A DNA stretch of 12,004 nucleotides from Bacteroidota bacterium (GCA_018969455.1 JAGWYI010000065.1:1-12004), one strand, 5' to 3'. Counted from the first letter of the stretch, positions 1 through 7,803 are shown. The notes: generated by a model from the sequence alone, not told the origin. Numbers and translations are program-made.

Positions 1-3000
1 TCCACTTTCAGCAAGGAGGTACCAATCACTTCATTACTGCCTGAAGGTAAAGACAACACATTGTTATTTACCAGGAAGGGTGCATTCAAGGCCTGACTGG
101 CACACAAAACAATGGAAAAAGCCGAAAGCGTACCTCCATTTGTGGGCGAATTGTCTTTTACCCGAAGTGTCCAGGTGCCATTTGAATTTTGTCCATTGAG
201 GACGCTGAGTGGCGCGGCTGGCTTGGAAAAAGTTCCGGTTGTAGGCGGAGGGCAGCCAAAAGTGCTTGGTGCACTGTCGTCGAAACCGAAGTTAAAGTTG
301 TAATTTCCTGGGCATTTATTGGTCCAGAGCAGCACTTCGGTTCCAGCCGGACTAATCAGGCGGGCATCGAGTTCCTTCATAAAGGTGTGGCTACCCGTGA
401 TATTCGCAACGTTTACATCGCTGAGCGTTGCGTTGGCGTTTACCACAATTTTCGACTCCACCGTTACGGAATTGTTGGAGGTAATGTTTTTAGGCAAATC
501 ATTGGAGGCATAGGTATTGCACGATTGTACTTTTGTCACAAAAACATATGGATCCGACCAACCGGCAGTATTGCAGCTGTTTTCCGGACGTACCCTCCAA
601 AAGATCAATTGCCCATCGGCGAGTATAAATGGAATTTTGAAGGTGTCGACCAGGATACCGCTGCGTTCGGCCAACAACAGGGAGGTTTCAAAACTCGGGG
701 TTGGAGAAATTTGTATCTGATAGGAATCGGCATCAGGTACGGCTTTCCATTTTAATACTGGTCCGAGGTCAACTCCGGTTGCGCCATAGGCAGGGGAAAT
801 AAGTGCGAATGCGGCGAAATTATTTTGAATTACATTGAAATTCAGCGCCAAAGTTTGACTTGCTACGCCATTTGCAGCGCCATTCACCGTTACGTTATAA
901 ACGTTTTCGGCGAGGTTGGGATCAAAGTTAAAGGTCAATTTTGCGGTACCACCAGCCAGTACAGGATTTGGCGAAATATCTACAGTAGTTCCTGCAGGCA
1001 AATTGGCAACATCCAGCGCGATTGGACCATTGTAGCCACCAAGGCTGTTGGTACTAATTGTAGTTGAAAAATTACCGGGCAAACAAACCTGGCTGTTAAG
1101 TGCATCCGAGCACAGGGTAAAAGCAGGCGTACTTGTGTTTTGGATGGTCAAATTGGTATTGGACACATCAAAGAAAACGTTGTCGGCAGCCTCCACCATG
1201 ATACGGACAGTTGAACCGACATTGTTTGGCACTTGAATGCATGCGCGACCAATATTGGGCACACCTGATGCCAGGATGATGGGGAATGTAGATCCACCGT
1301 CGGTACTCAACCTAATATTAACGCTTTGGCAATTGACGGGTTTTTTGTCGGTATTAGCAACATCCCAGGTTACTTCTCGCTGTTCGCCGACGCGCCAAAT
1401 GGTACCGCCAGCGTTGGGGCTAAGGACCAGAAACGGTCCGGCAGCGGCTGTTGCTTTCAGGTTAACCAGTTGGCTGGCAATGGCGCCAGCGCCGGCATGA
1501 TTATCGCGTACGGTGAGTCGGAAGCTGAGGTCGCGCGTATAAGTAGGCAACACCTCGGTAATTTCCGGATTATTGGACACCACACTTAGCAAACGAGGGA
1601 AGTAGCGGGTAGGGCTGGTGCTGGGAGGATAAGACCGGAAAGATGGGGCAGCGCCGCTAGGAGATCCCAACAATGTCGTTGGGCCCAAATTGTATTGTTC
1701 CCAGCAATAGGTCAGGGCATCACCGTCAAAATCGGAGCCGGAGCCCGTTAATTTGAAAGGCGTTCCAATGGGTATTGAGATATTATTGGGTACAGAAATT
1801 TGAACACTGGGCGGGTTGTTGGTGGTTGTATCCAAGGTACCGCAGGATTTTCCTTCATCGACGTATACGAAATTATACACTTGTTCGATGTTGGAAATAT
1901 GGTAATAGGGGTCGTTATTGCTTTGAATGTCATTGACGCCGCAAGCGCCTGGATACCCCATAATGGTTGATCCGCTGCCCGGTTCGTAGGCATTTCCAGG
2001 CGCCAATTGGCCATTGTTGGTATCCGAACAGTTGCTCATGGTGTGAGAGCCCGACATTTGATGGCACATTTCGTGGGCGGCCACCAAATTAAAATAAGTT
2101 CCCTGGGGTGGCTGTGCACTGGAGCAACCGCGTGCTTTTCCAAAAACATTGCACACCCGGCCACCGGCGATACCGGTAGCGCTACCCGTCACATATACTG
2201 CAAATACATGTCCAATATCATAGGCAGAGGAACCAATGGCATTATTCACGGCTGCCTGGTTTTGGTTCATCCAGTCGCCTGTTTCATTGCCTGAGTAAGG
2301 GTCGGTATCCGGATCCAGGAAGATGAGCTTATCGTTGTTGGTTACCAACTCCAGTCGAACCGCAAAATCGCGTTCTTGCAGCAGAACGATGTAATTGAGT
2401 GCTGTGGTAATTTTACTCAAAATAACAGATACTTGTCCACCGTGAAAAATGGAATATTCGGCTTTGGCTGCAATGGCAATCCGGTATTTTTTCTTGGTTA
2501 TTCCGGCGGCCGGGTTACGAGCCTGCACGAGTTGCTGAAGGGTGTTTGTGTTTGGATCCACGCCGATGCTTTTGGGTGCATCATTTACGCCACAGTTAAA
2601 TCCTGCTTCAGGCATAAGCACATCGTTGTTGTGGAAAACCATGTAAAGATTTTTGTTTCCCGCTTCGTATTGGGTGATGCTTTGTTCGGCATTGCCCGGG
2701 TCGTAAGCGTACGCGTGAAATCCGTCATATCCAACGCCAAATCGCACCACAGTACCTGAGCCATCGGCCGCCTTGCCCAGGTAGGTATGAATTTCCGGGT
2801 AACGCTCGGCCAAGCCGGGGGCGATAATGGGTGACTCTACCACCCAAAAACGTTTCATTTGACCATCAGGGCGGGGCAAATCCAGTGCAAGCGCTTGTTT
2901 TTGAGCAGCTTCTGTTTCTTCCATAGGTGCGTTGGACAAATAACTGACCAAAGCCTGAAAATCCAGTTTTACCAGATCAAAATTGGCGGGCGCTCCTGTT

Positions 3001-3125
3001 TGGCGCTGCAATTGTTCGGAAGCCTGCTGTCGAAGCGCGACTGGTTTCCAAAATTGAGGCACATTTTGAGCCTGGGCAGCCCAGGAAATGCCTATCATCA
3101 ACAAAAAAGTGTAAATACTGCGCAT
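1..3125 (-). CDS. Secreted modular reprolysin-like zinc metalloprotease with P-domain (3' end missing)
   Basis: This is an extracellular zinc endopeptidase, read as 1041 residues without a stop before the window edge. The ATG at 3125 gives a clear signal peptide (hydrophobic residues 4-17, likely cleavage after AQA at about 19). The metzincin zinc motif HEMCHQMSGSH lies at residues 351-361 (His351, Glu352, His355, His361), with a Met-turn STIMGY around Met389. After the catalytic domain come a PKD/Ig-like module (about 438-560), a second Ig-like module (563-665), a further beta module (667-765), a fibronectin-III-like module (about 766-866, with a WRV core) and a proprotein-convertase P-domain (about 869-1008, containing NGTWTLRVKDNSP). 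The family is common among secreted Bacteroidota proteases, which usually end in a type IX sorting domain; that end is not visible here. Oddity: the usual Gly after the second zinc His (HExxHxxG) is Ser358, with Gly at 359. The substrate is unknown. The call to family is strong; the cargo role is inferred. Confidence 0.93.
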   Translation of the reverse strand, partial: MRSIYTFLLMIGISWAAQAQNVPQFWKPVALRQQASEQLQRQTGAPANFDLVKLDFQALVSYLSNAPMEETEAAQKQALALDLPRPDGQMKRFWVVESPIIAPGLAERYPEIHTYLGKAADGSGTVVRFGVGYDGFHAYAYDPGNAEQSITQYEAGNKNLYMVFHNNDVLMPEAGFNCGVNDAPKSIGVDPNTNTLQQLVQARNPAAGITKKKYRIAIAAKAEYSIFHGGQVSVILSKITTALNYIVLLQERDFAVRLELVTNNDKLIFLDPDTDPYSGNETGDWMNQNQAAVNNAIGSSAYDIGHVFAVYVTGSATGIAGGRVCNVFGKARGCSSAQPPQGTYFNLVAAHEMCHQMSGSHTMSNCSDTNNGQLAPGNAYEPGSGSTIMGYPGACGVNDIQSNNDPYYHISNIEQVYNFVYVDEGKSCGTLDTTTNNPPSVQISVPNNISIPIGTPFKLTGSGSDFDGDALTYCWEQYNLGPTTLLGSPSGAAPSFRSYPPSTSPTRYFPRLLSVVSNNPEITEVLPTYTRDLSFRLTVRDNHAGAGAIASQLVNLKATAAAGPFLVLSPNAGGTIWRVGEQREVTWDVANTDKKPVNCQSVNIRLSTDGGSTFPIILASGVPNIGRACIQVPNNVGSTVRIMVEAADNVFFDVSNTNLTIQNTSTPAFTLCSDALNSQVCLPGNFSTTISTNSLGGYNGPIALDVANLPAGTTVDISPNPVLAGGTAKLTFNFDPNLAENVYNVTVNGAANGVASQTLALNFNVIQNNFAAFALISPAYGATGVDLGPVLKWKAVPDADSYQIQISPTPSFETSLLLAERSGILVDTFKIPFILADGQLIFWRVRPENSCNTAGWSDPYVFVTKVQSCNTYASNDLPKNITSNNSVTVESKIVVNANATLSDVNVANITGSHTFMKELDARLISPAGTEVLLWTNKCPGNYNFNFGFDDSAPSTFGCPPPTTGTFSKPAAPLSVLNGQNSNGTWTLRVKDNSPTNGGTLSAFSIVLCASQALNAPFLVNNNVLSLPSGSNEVIGTSLLKV

Positions 3126-3170
3126 AAAATTGTGGTTGATAATGCGAGGGTGAAATTTTAATGGGTGCTG

Positions 3171-3208
3171 CAAATTTACCGCTTGACAACACATTGGCCA
3201 CAAAAAAA
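3171..3208 (-). promoter_or_regulatory. Bacteroidota-type promoter of the metalloprotease gene
   Basis: On the minus strand TAAATTTG (3171-3178) matches the Bacteroidota -7 consensus TAnnTTTG exactly and lies about 45 bp before the ATG at 3125. A TTG at the end of a T-run (ending at 3201) sits 22 bp further upstream, slightly longer than the usual spacing to the -33 box. The box is therefore good but the -33 assignment is tentative. Confidence 0.55.
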
Positions 3209-3225
3209 CCGGCTTTTGCAAAAGC
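3202..3225 (-). terminator. Hairpin plus T-run terminating the four-gene operon
   Basis: A perfect self-complementary 14-mer, GCTTTTGCAAAAGC (3212-3225), is followed on the minus strand after CGG by seven T residues (3202-3208). It begins about 40 bp after the stop codon of the cytochrome peroxidase gene. The stem is short (5 bp around a TGCA loop), so termination may be partial. The T-run abuts the promoter of the next gene. Confidence 0.55.
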
Positions 3226-3266
3226 AAGCAATTTTTAAGGTCGAACTTTAGATGAATGAAGCGATT

Positions 3267-4364
3267 TTAGGGGTTGTAAGGCTCTATAAATCGTCGATCG
3301 TAGGTAAAATGACGATCGGTGAGTGTGTTCAAAAACGCAAGCAAATCCTGTTGTTGCGCCGGGCTTAATCCAGCGGCCTGGGCCAAAAGCGGATCGTTTC
3401 CTCTGAACCCCTGCGGGGCGGAATTATAATGCGCCACTACCTGTTGCAGGTTCCGGAAACGGCCATCGTGCATATAAGGCGGTGTTATGGCCACGTTGCG
3501 CAGGCTCGGTGTTCGGAATCGCATGGAATCGGTTGAAATTCCGCTCATTTTTCCCAAACCGTAATCAGAAAGCGCCGCATCGGGTTGAAGGCCAATGTCG
3601 TGCCATTGATAATCGGTGAATAAGGGTTCGGGATGACAGGAGGCGCAATGCATTCGAAACACTTTCAATCCACGCGATTCAGGCGCTGAAAATCCACTGC
3701 CATCCTTGCAGTATTGATCATACCGTGCACTATCGGAGATCATAAGTGCCATAAATTGCGACAAAGCCCGGGTCAGCAAGGCCGTGGTTATGTTTTTTTG
3801 ATGGAAGGCTTTTCTGAACAGTTTTGGGTATTCGGTGTGTTTTCTTAGTTTAATCAACACATTTTCAATGGATTCGCCCATTTCAGTGGGATTGGTAATG
3901 GGTGCTAAAGGCTGTAAGTCAAGGTGTGTAATACCCCCATCCCACATAAAATTGGGCGCCCAAATAAGGTTTTGTAAGGCAGGCACATTGCGCGTACCGA
4001 TCAAACCATTGATACCATGGCTTAGTTTGTGGTCGATGTGTCCGAAAGCAGCAATGCGCTGATGGCAACTTCCACAACTCGTACTGCTGTCGCGGGATAA
4101 AATGGGGTCATAAAACAGTTTTCGCCCCAATACAAATCCTGCAGGGGTAATTTTATTTTTAGAAAAATCGTAAGCCGGTTCTGGAAACCCCGGTGGAATG
4201 CGTAAACGTATGTCTTTTTTGGAAATTTTAAAATAGGGGTCCACTTCCTGCACTTCCACCCAGGCCAGAAAAAAAAACGCCAGTGTGAGAGAAAGTACCG
4301 TAAAAAGCAGGGGCAGCCTTTTTATGCAGCTCAGTTTATTCAGAAAAACCGGGTAGTATTGCAT
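3267..4364 (-). CDS. Di-heme cytochrome c peroxidase (MauG/CcpA family), membrane-anchored
   Basis: The 365-residue protein belongs to the bacterial di-heme cytochrome c peroxidase/MauG family, which reduces hydrogen peroxide with electrons from cytochromes or oxidises a partner protein, outside the cytoplasmic membrane. Both c-heme sites are present: CGSCH (97-101) and CASCH (240-244). A Met in PPYMHDGRF (Met298) fits the axial ligand of the second heme in classical peroxidases; MauG itself uses Tyr there, so a peroxidase role is more likely than a MauG-like one. Family blocks GTRNVPAL (123-130), FMWDGG (139-144) and NPTEMG (158-163) are intact. Residues 19-35 form a single hydrophobic segment with no evident cleavage site, suggesting an N-terminal anchor with the domain in the periplasm. 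The ATG at 4364 has an AAGGA five bases upstream, one of the few SD-like sites here. It lies 28 bp after the LysE-family gene and is the last gene of the presumed operon. The electron donor is unknown. Confidence 0.92.
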   Translation of the reverse strand: MQYYPVFLNKLSCIKRLPLLFTVLSLTLAFFFLAWVEVQEVDPYFKISKKDIRLRIPPGFPEPAYDFSKNKITPAGFVLGRKLFYDPILSRDSSTSCGSCHQRIAAFGHIDHKLSHGINGLIGTRNVPALQNLIWAPNFMWDGGITHLDLQPLAPITNPTEMGESIENVLIKLRKHTEYPKLFRKAFHQKNITTALLTRALSQFMALMISDSARYDQYCKDGSGFSAPESRGLKVFRMHCASCHPEPLFTDYQWHDIGLQPDAALSDYGLGKMSGISTDSMRFRTPSLRNVAITPPYMHDGRFRNLQQVVAHYNSAPQGFRGNDPLLAQAAGLSPAQQQDLLAFLNTLTDRHFTYDRRFIEPYNP

Positions 4365-4392
4365 GGGATTCCTTGTTCTGCTTTTATTTCAA

Positions 4393-5073
4393 TCAGGCGC
4401 TCAGGGCCCTTAAAATCAAAGCGCCTCCAAAAACCAGCATTAGCAGGGCTATGGACTTCTGCACCATTTGTATGTGTTTGATCGTGAGCCAGTTGCGTAA
4501 TTGTTTGGCTCCGTAAGCCTTAAGTGTATCCAATATCACCAAAGTAGCCATCATTCCACCAAAAAACCGAGATATTTCAGCGCCGTTCCAGTTGTTGGGC
4601 GCTACAACAGCGGTTGCTATACCGATCCAGAAAAATAAGGTACCCGGATTGATGAGGTTGAGCAAAAAACCGCGCAACCAGTAGCCCGGCAGGCCCAGCT
4701 GCTGCCAATTGTGTTTTACATTCGGCGGCTCGTGTCCGTCAATTTGGTCGAGCAAACGGTCGGCAAGGGTATTTTCCGCATCAATGGGTTTTATGACTTT
4801 TTTTCTGAAACCCATAACACCGAAAACAAGGAGTACCATTCCCCCTATAAATCCTGCCCAAAATCGAAATCCTGGCCAGGCTGTAAGGGCGGAAAGGGTT
4901 TCTAAACCAAATCTTACCAGCAAAATATACAACACGTCACATGTCCAGATACCGCTTGCCACGGCCATTCCGGCACGAAACCCTTTGTCTATCCCAGCCT
5001 GAACGATGGCCAACAAGATCGGTCCGATCATAAAACTCAGCGTAAGGCCGAGCAACATTCCCTGCAAGATCAT
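4393..5073 (-). CDS. LysE/RhtB-family transporter
   Basis: A 226-residue integral membrane protein of the LysE family, whose characterised members export amino acids such as lysine, arginine, homoserine or threonine using the ion gradient. The N-terminal family signature is clear: a first hydrophobic segment followed by GPILLAIVQAGIDKGFRAG (residues 17-35). The second signature, NPGTLFFWIG (142-151), opens the C-terminal half. Hydrophobic stretches at about 5-25, 38-56, 70-89, 143-158, 172-188 and 207-224 agree with the six-segment fold, separated by a charged loop (90-130). Length is normal for the family. The ATG at 5073 is used; Met6 (5058) is an alternative that would also keep the first membrane segment. 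The gene sits 42 bp after the GH130 gene and 28 bp before the peroxidase. The substrate cannot be read from the sequence, and the family is often found without a metabolic link to its neighbours. Confidence 0.9.
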   Translation of the reverse strand: MILQGMLLGLTLSFMIGPILLAIVQAGIDKGFRAGMAVASGIWTCDVLYILLVRFGLETLSALTAWPGFRFWAGFIGGMVLLVFGVMGFRKKVIKPIDAENTLADRLLDQIDGHEPPNVKHNWQQLGLPGYWLRGFLLNLINPGTLFFWIGIATAVVAPNNWNGAEISRFFGGMMATLVILDTLKAYGAKQLRNWLTIKHIQMVQKSIALLMLVFGGALILRALSA

Positions 5074-5115
5074 AGCAACAAATGTACGCTTTCTGGCACG
5101 ATTGGCCTTTTATCC

Positions 5116-6246
5116 TTATTTTTTCACTTTGGGTGCTGGGGGCTTGCATTCAGCCACTGCAATTTTTGAATCTGCGGCGCCGTAATACAAGAGCCATCGG
5201 TTTTCAAACCATACCATCCCCTCGAGGAAACAAACATTGCTCACCATTCCATTGCGCTCATAGGATTTTTCCGGGTGTAAAAAATGATTGTTGGCGCGTG
5301 CTTTCAATTTTTCAGGATGTTTGGGATCAAACAAGGCCTGACCAAGCGCGTATGCCATATCGGGCAATTTCTTGTCTCCCTGGGCTTGATTGTTGGCACT
5401 GTTGTACAGCAGCAGTATGCCTTTCGGAGTACGCAAGGCAAATGGGCCGGGTTCTACCAGTTTGCTGTCAAATTTGCCAGGCCGCGGAGCAAGTGCAATT
5501 TTCAACAAATCGGAATTGCGTACTTCCAGGGGCTTCCAATGGATAAGATCTTCTGAAGTTGCCAGAAAAATGTTGGTATCTCCCCAGTACATCCAATATT
5601 TTCCGTCAATTTTTGCAGCGACGACTTCTCCCTGGATGGTATCGCACACAACAGCGCCCGATTTTGACCAGGTGTTTTTGTACTTTTTACCTTCAAAGGC
5701 CAATCCGTGCTTCTCCCAACGCATCAAATCATCTGAACTGGCAACCGCCAATCGGGCAATTTTCCCGTCATATGCTGTATACGTCATGATGTATTTGCCA
5801 TCCGGCCTTTTTACAATTCTTGGGTCTTCGCAACCGCCGTCCCACTCATAATCTTTCATTTTATCCCTGTCTGGGAATAACAGGGGGATACCCGAACGCT
5901 TAAACTCCAAACCGTTTCGGCTGTTGGCCAGTCCGATGCGGGAAGTGCCGTGGCCTTTCTCATCTTCATCCATGGCCCGGTAAAACAACCAGATTCGGCC
6001 GTCTTTTACAACTGCGGCAGGGTTAAACACGCTTTGGGCCTCATAACGAACGGTTTTTTTCCTTACCGGGCAAAAAAACTCCAATTTTCGGTCGGGCTCC
6101 AAGATTGGATTGTAATCGTCGAGTTTTTGGATCGGCTGGATTGTCCAACTTTTTTCGCCGCTACTGCTTTGCAGGCTTGCGCACGCAGAAACCAGGAACA
6201 TTCCTGCCCCCAGCATTATTGCGGCGTACCATCCTTTATTTCCCAT
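5116..6246 (-). CDS. GH130-family glycosidase, lipoprotein (probable beta-mannoside hydrolase)
   Basis: The 376-residue protein has the five-bladed propeller signatures of glycoside hydrolase family 130: FNPAAV (74-79), the hallmark WDGGCEDPRI (135-144), repeated blade elements ending SSDDLMRWEKHG (170-181) and TSEDLIHWKP (230-239), and the closing LLYYGAADSKIAVA (352-365). GH130 comprises cytoplasmic beta-mannoside phosphorylases and exported beta-1,2-mannosidases. Here the N-terminus is a lipoprotein signal with lipobox LVSAC and Cys22 as the lipidated residue, so the enzyme acts outside the cytoplasm. No acidic surface-export signal follows Cys22, which favours the periplasmic face. Export argues for a hydrolase rather than a phosphorylase, but that is inference; I have not assigned the catalytic residues. 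It lies 36 bp after a FucP-type porter, consistent with releasing a sugar for uptake. The leader is A-rich with no SD, as is typical in this phylum. Confidence 0.85.
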   Translation of the reverse strand: MGNKGWYAAIMLGAGMFLVSACASLQSSSGEKSWTIQPIQKLDDYNPILEPDRKLEFFCPVRKKTVRYEAQSVFNPAAVVKDGRIWLFYRAMDEDEKGHGTSRIGLANSRNGLEFKRSGIPLLFPDRDKMKDYEWDGGCEDPRIVKRPDGKYIMTYTAYDGKIARLAVASSDDLMRWEKHGLAFEGKKYKNTWSKSGAVVCDTIQGEVVAAKIDGKYWMYWGDTNIFLATSEDLIHWKPLEVRNSDLLKIALAPRPGKFDSKLVEPGPFALRTPKGILLLYNSANNQAQGDKKLPDMAYALGQALFDPKHPEKLKARANNHFLHPEKSYERNGMVSNVCFLEGMVWFENRWLLYYGAADSKIAVAECKPPAPKVKK

Positions 6247-6282
6247 CCTATTTTTATTTGATTTAAAATTTAAATGTAAAAA

Positions 6283-7575
6283 TCAGCCCTCCAGTGCACT
6301 ACGATATCCTTTCAAAGCATAAAAGCTCACATAGGAAAAGCACAAAAATGGAATCAGCAACGCCGATTTCATGCCACCTGCCATGGAAAGGAGTCCGGCC
6401 AAAGGCGGAAGCACCGCCCCGCCCACAATGGCCATAATCACCAGTGAAGAGGCTAACTTGCTTTCTGCAGGCGGCAAACCGCGCGTTGCAAGCGCAAATA
6501 TGGTAGGGAACATGATGCTCTGACAAAAATAAGTGCACATGATCGCCACCATACCAGGCAAACCGCCCACCAAAAACGCTGTGGCCACCAACAAGACCGC
6601 CGCAAGACTGTACCAAGATAGCACTTTGCGGGCCTCGTACCGACCCATGAGGTAGGTGCCTAAGAACCGACCCAGCATAAACAAAATGAGCGCAAATGAT
6701 GCGTGGAAACCCGCAATCTGCTCGGGTGTCATGCCATCACTGAGTTGATACAGGGCTTTAACGACGCTCAAATTTTCGTATTTTGCAAAATCCAGTTTAA
6801 AATCCACAAAGTAGCCCCAAAGGGTTGCCTGCGCGCCCACATTGGCAAATTGTGCCAGTACTCCCAGTGTCAGATGCCGGTACCTGGCAAATAAAGACCC
6901 GATGTGCACCTTTCCCTCCATTTTTTCCTCCTCCTGCCCCACTTCGGGCATTTTGGTAAAGGCAAACAAGAGGGTCACCGTCAACACAATCAGACCCACC
7001 GCCAGGTAAGGCCCCTGCACCGACAGGGCCTCCGATACGCGCGCCGCATCAATTTGCTCGGGCGTCATACTTGCCAGCAGTTCCTTGGTGTATTCGGTTT
7101 TTGAAAAAATGAACAAACTGCCAATAATTGGGCCCAGAATGATGGAAATTCCGTTGAATGACTGTGCAAAATTAATCCGCCAGGCTGCATTTTCAGGTTC
7201 ACCCAATACCGTAACGTATAAATTTGCCGCCGTTTCAAGAAAAGCCAGACCTGATGCGATGGTAAACAGGCAAAACAAAAAGAAGGCATACACGCGCACA
7301 TCGGCAGCAGGGTAAAACAACAGGGCGCCGATGGCGTACAGAAGCAAACCCGCCAAAATTCCTTTTTTATAGCCGTATTTCCGCATAAACATGCCCGCAG
7401 GCAAGGCCATGACAAAATAACCGAGATAAAACGCCGAATCTACGATGCCCGCTTGCCAACGCTGTAAATCCAGCGCAAATTGGAAATGACGGATCAAGGA
7501 GCCATTGAGGCTGTTGGCAATGCCCCACAGGAAAAACAGGGAGCAAACAAGAGCGAAGGGCAGGCGGTATTTCAT
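6283..7575 (-). CDS. FucP-type MFS sugar porter (FHS family)
   Basis: The protein is a twelve-helix major facilitator of the fucose/galactose/glucose:H+ symporter family. From LPFALVCSLFFLWGIANSLN (residues 5-24) it follows E. coli FucP closely through the first helices, including SAFYLGYFVMALPAG (47-61), and later FLETAANLYVTVLG (112-125) and a GRFLGTYL element. The FucP proton-relay acid Glu135 is kept (Glu114 here), but the position of FucP Asp46 is Gly25 in LNGSLI. I chose the ATG at 7575, giving 430 residues (FucP has 438) with an A-rich leader before it. The frame stays open back to a TTG at 7755, with in-frame ATGs at 7683, 7665, 7647 and 7629. The start at 7629 would give a FucP-like N-terminal tail and cannot be excluded; earlier ones would add repeated MPHVTY-type hexapeptides. 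It leads the presumed operon with the GH130 lipoprotein, suggesting mannose or a small mannoside as substrate, which is inference. Confidence 0.9.
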   Translation of the reverse strand: MKYRLPFALVCSLFFLWGIANSLNGSLIRHFQFALDLQRWQAGIVDSAFYLGYFVMALPAGMFMRKYGYKKGILAGLLLYAIGALLFYPAADVRVYAFFLFCLFTIASGLAFLETAANLYVTVLGEPENAAWRINFAQSFNGISIILGPIIGSLFIFSKTEYTKELLASMTPEQIDAARVSEALSVQGPYLAVGLIVLTVTLLFAFTKMPEVGQEEEKMEGKVHIGSLFARYRHLTLGVLAQFANVGAQATLWGYFVDFKLDFAKYENLSVVKALYQLSDGMTPEQIAGFHASFALILFMLGRFLGTYLMGRYEARKVLSWYSLAAVLLVATAFLVGGLPGMVAIMCTYFCQSIMFPTIFALATRGLPPAESKLASSLVIMAIVGGAVLPPLAGLLSMAGGMKSALLIPFLCFSYVSFYALKGYRSALEG

Positions 7576-7623
7576 TTTTTTAACGTTTTTGGTGAATTTT
7601 ACCCTGTAGCTGCCGGGCTTGAC

Positions 7624-7683
7624 CGGCATATACGTCACGTGCGGCATATACGTCACGTTCTTCATTTGCGTCACGTTCGGCAT
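7624..7683 (-). repeat. Three 18-bp tandem repeats plus a partial copy upstream of the porter
   Basis: Minus-strand units of consensus ATGCCGMACGTGACGTAT occupy 7666-7683, 7648-7665 and 7630-7647, followed by a partial copy (ATGCCG, 7624-7629). Units 2 and 3 differ at only three positions and unit 1 from unit 2 at four. Each unit starts with an ATG in the frame of the downstream porter and would encode MPNVTQ, MKNVTY and MPHVTY. The array lies 49 to 108 bp before the preferred start. It may be a protein-binding array (core ACGTGACG, twice as ACGTGACGT), part of the mRNA leader, or a translated N-terminal extension. Confidence 0.85.
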
Positions 7684-7803
7684 GTAATGCCCGGGGTGAT
7701 TGTCATATATGCGTGCAATGTAATTACCATGCCGTGATATATGTTTGGGTTGCAATTAATATTTTAAACGCACGCGATATTATTTCAGGCTTTACTATTT
7801 AAT

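Larger units (their letters stand above)
3267..7575 (-). other. Presumed four-gene operon: sugar porter, GH130, LysE exporter, cytochrome peroxidase
   Basis: All four genes lie on the minus strand with gaps of only 36, 42 and 28 bp, no visible internal terminator, and one hairpin terminator after the last gene. The first two genes make sense together as glycoside breakdown and uptake. The last two are of unrelated families, so common transcription is supported by spacing rather than by function. Confidence 0.65.

Noticed and set aside
189..755. Plus-strand open frame of 188 codons
   Set aside because: It lies entirely opposite the P-domain and Fn3 region of the metalloprotease, whose domains are clear on the minus strand; its own translation shows no family features.
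2376..2759. Plus-strand open frame of 127 codons
   Set aside because: It is the antisense shadow of the metalloprotease N-terminal region and catalytic domain start.
5082..5546. Plus-strand open frame of 154 codons
   Set aside because: It is antisense to the GH130 gene; the minus-strand protein carries the conserved GH130 blocks here.
7624..7683. Possible CRISPR array
   Set aside because: The 18-bp units are directly adjacent without spacers and no cas gene is near.
7576..7755. 60-residue N-terminal extension of the porter from a TTG start
   Set aside because: TTG is a weak start, the added part is mostly repeat-encoded, and FucP has only about 25 residues before the first shared helix. 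Starts at 7629 or 7683 remain possible, so this is noted under the repeat array.
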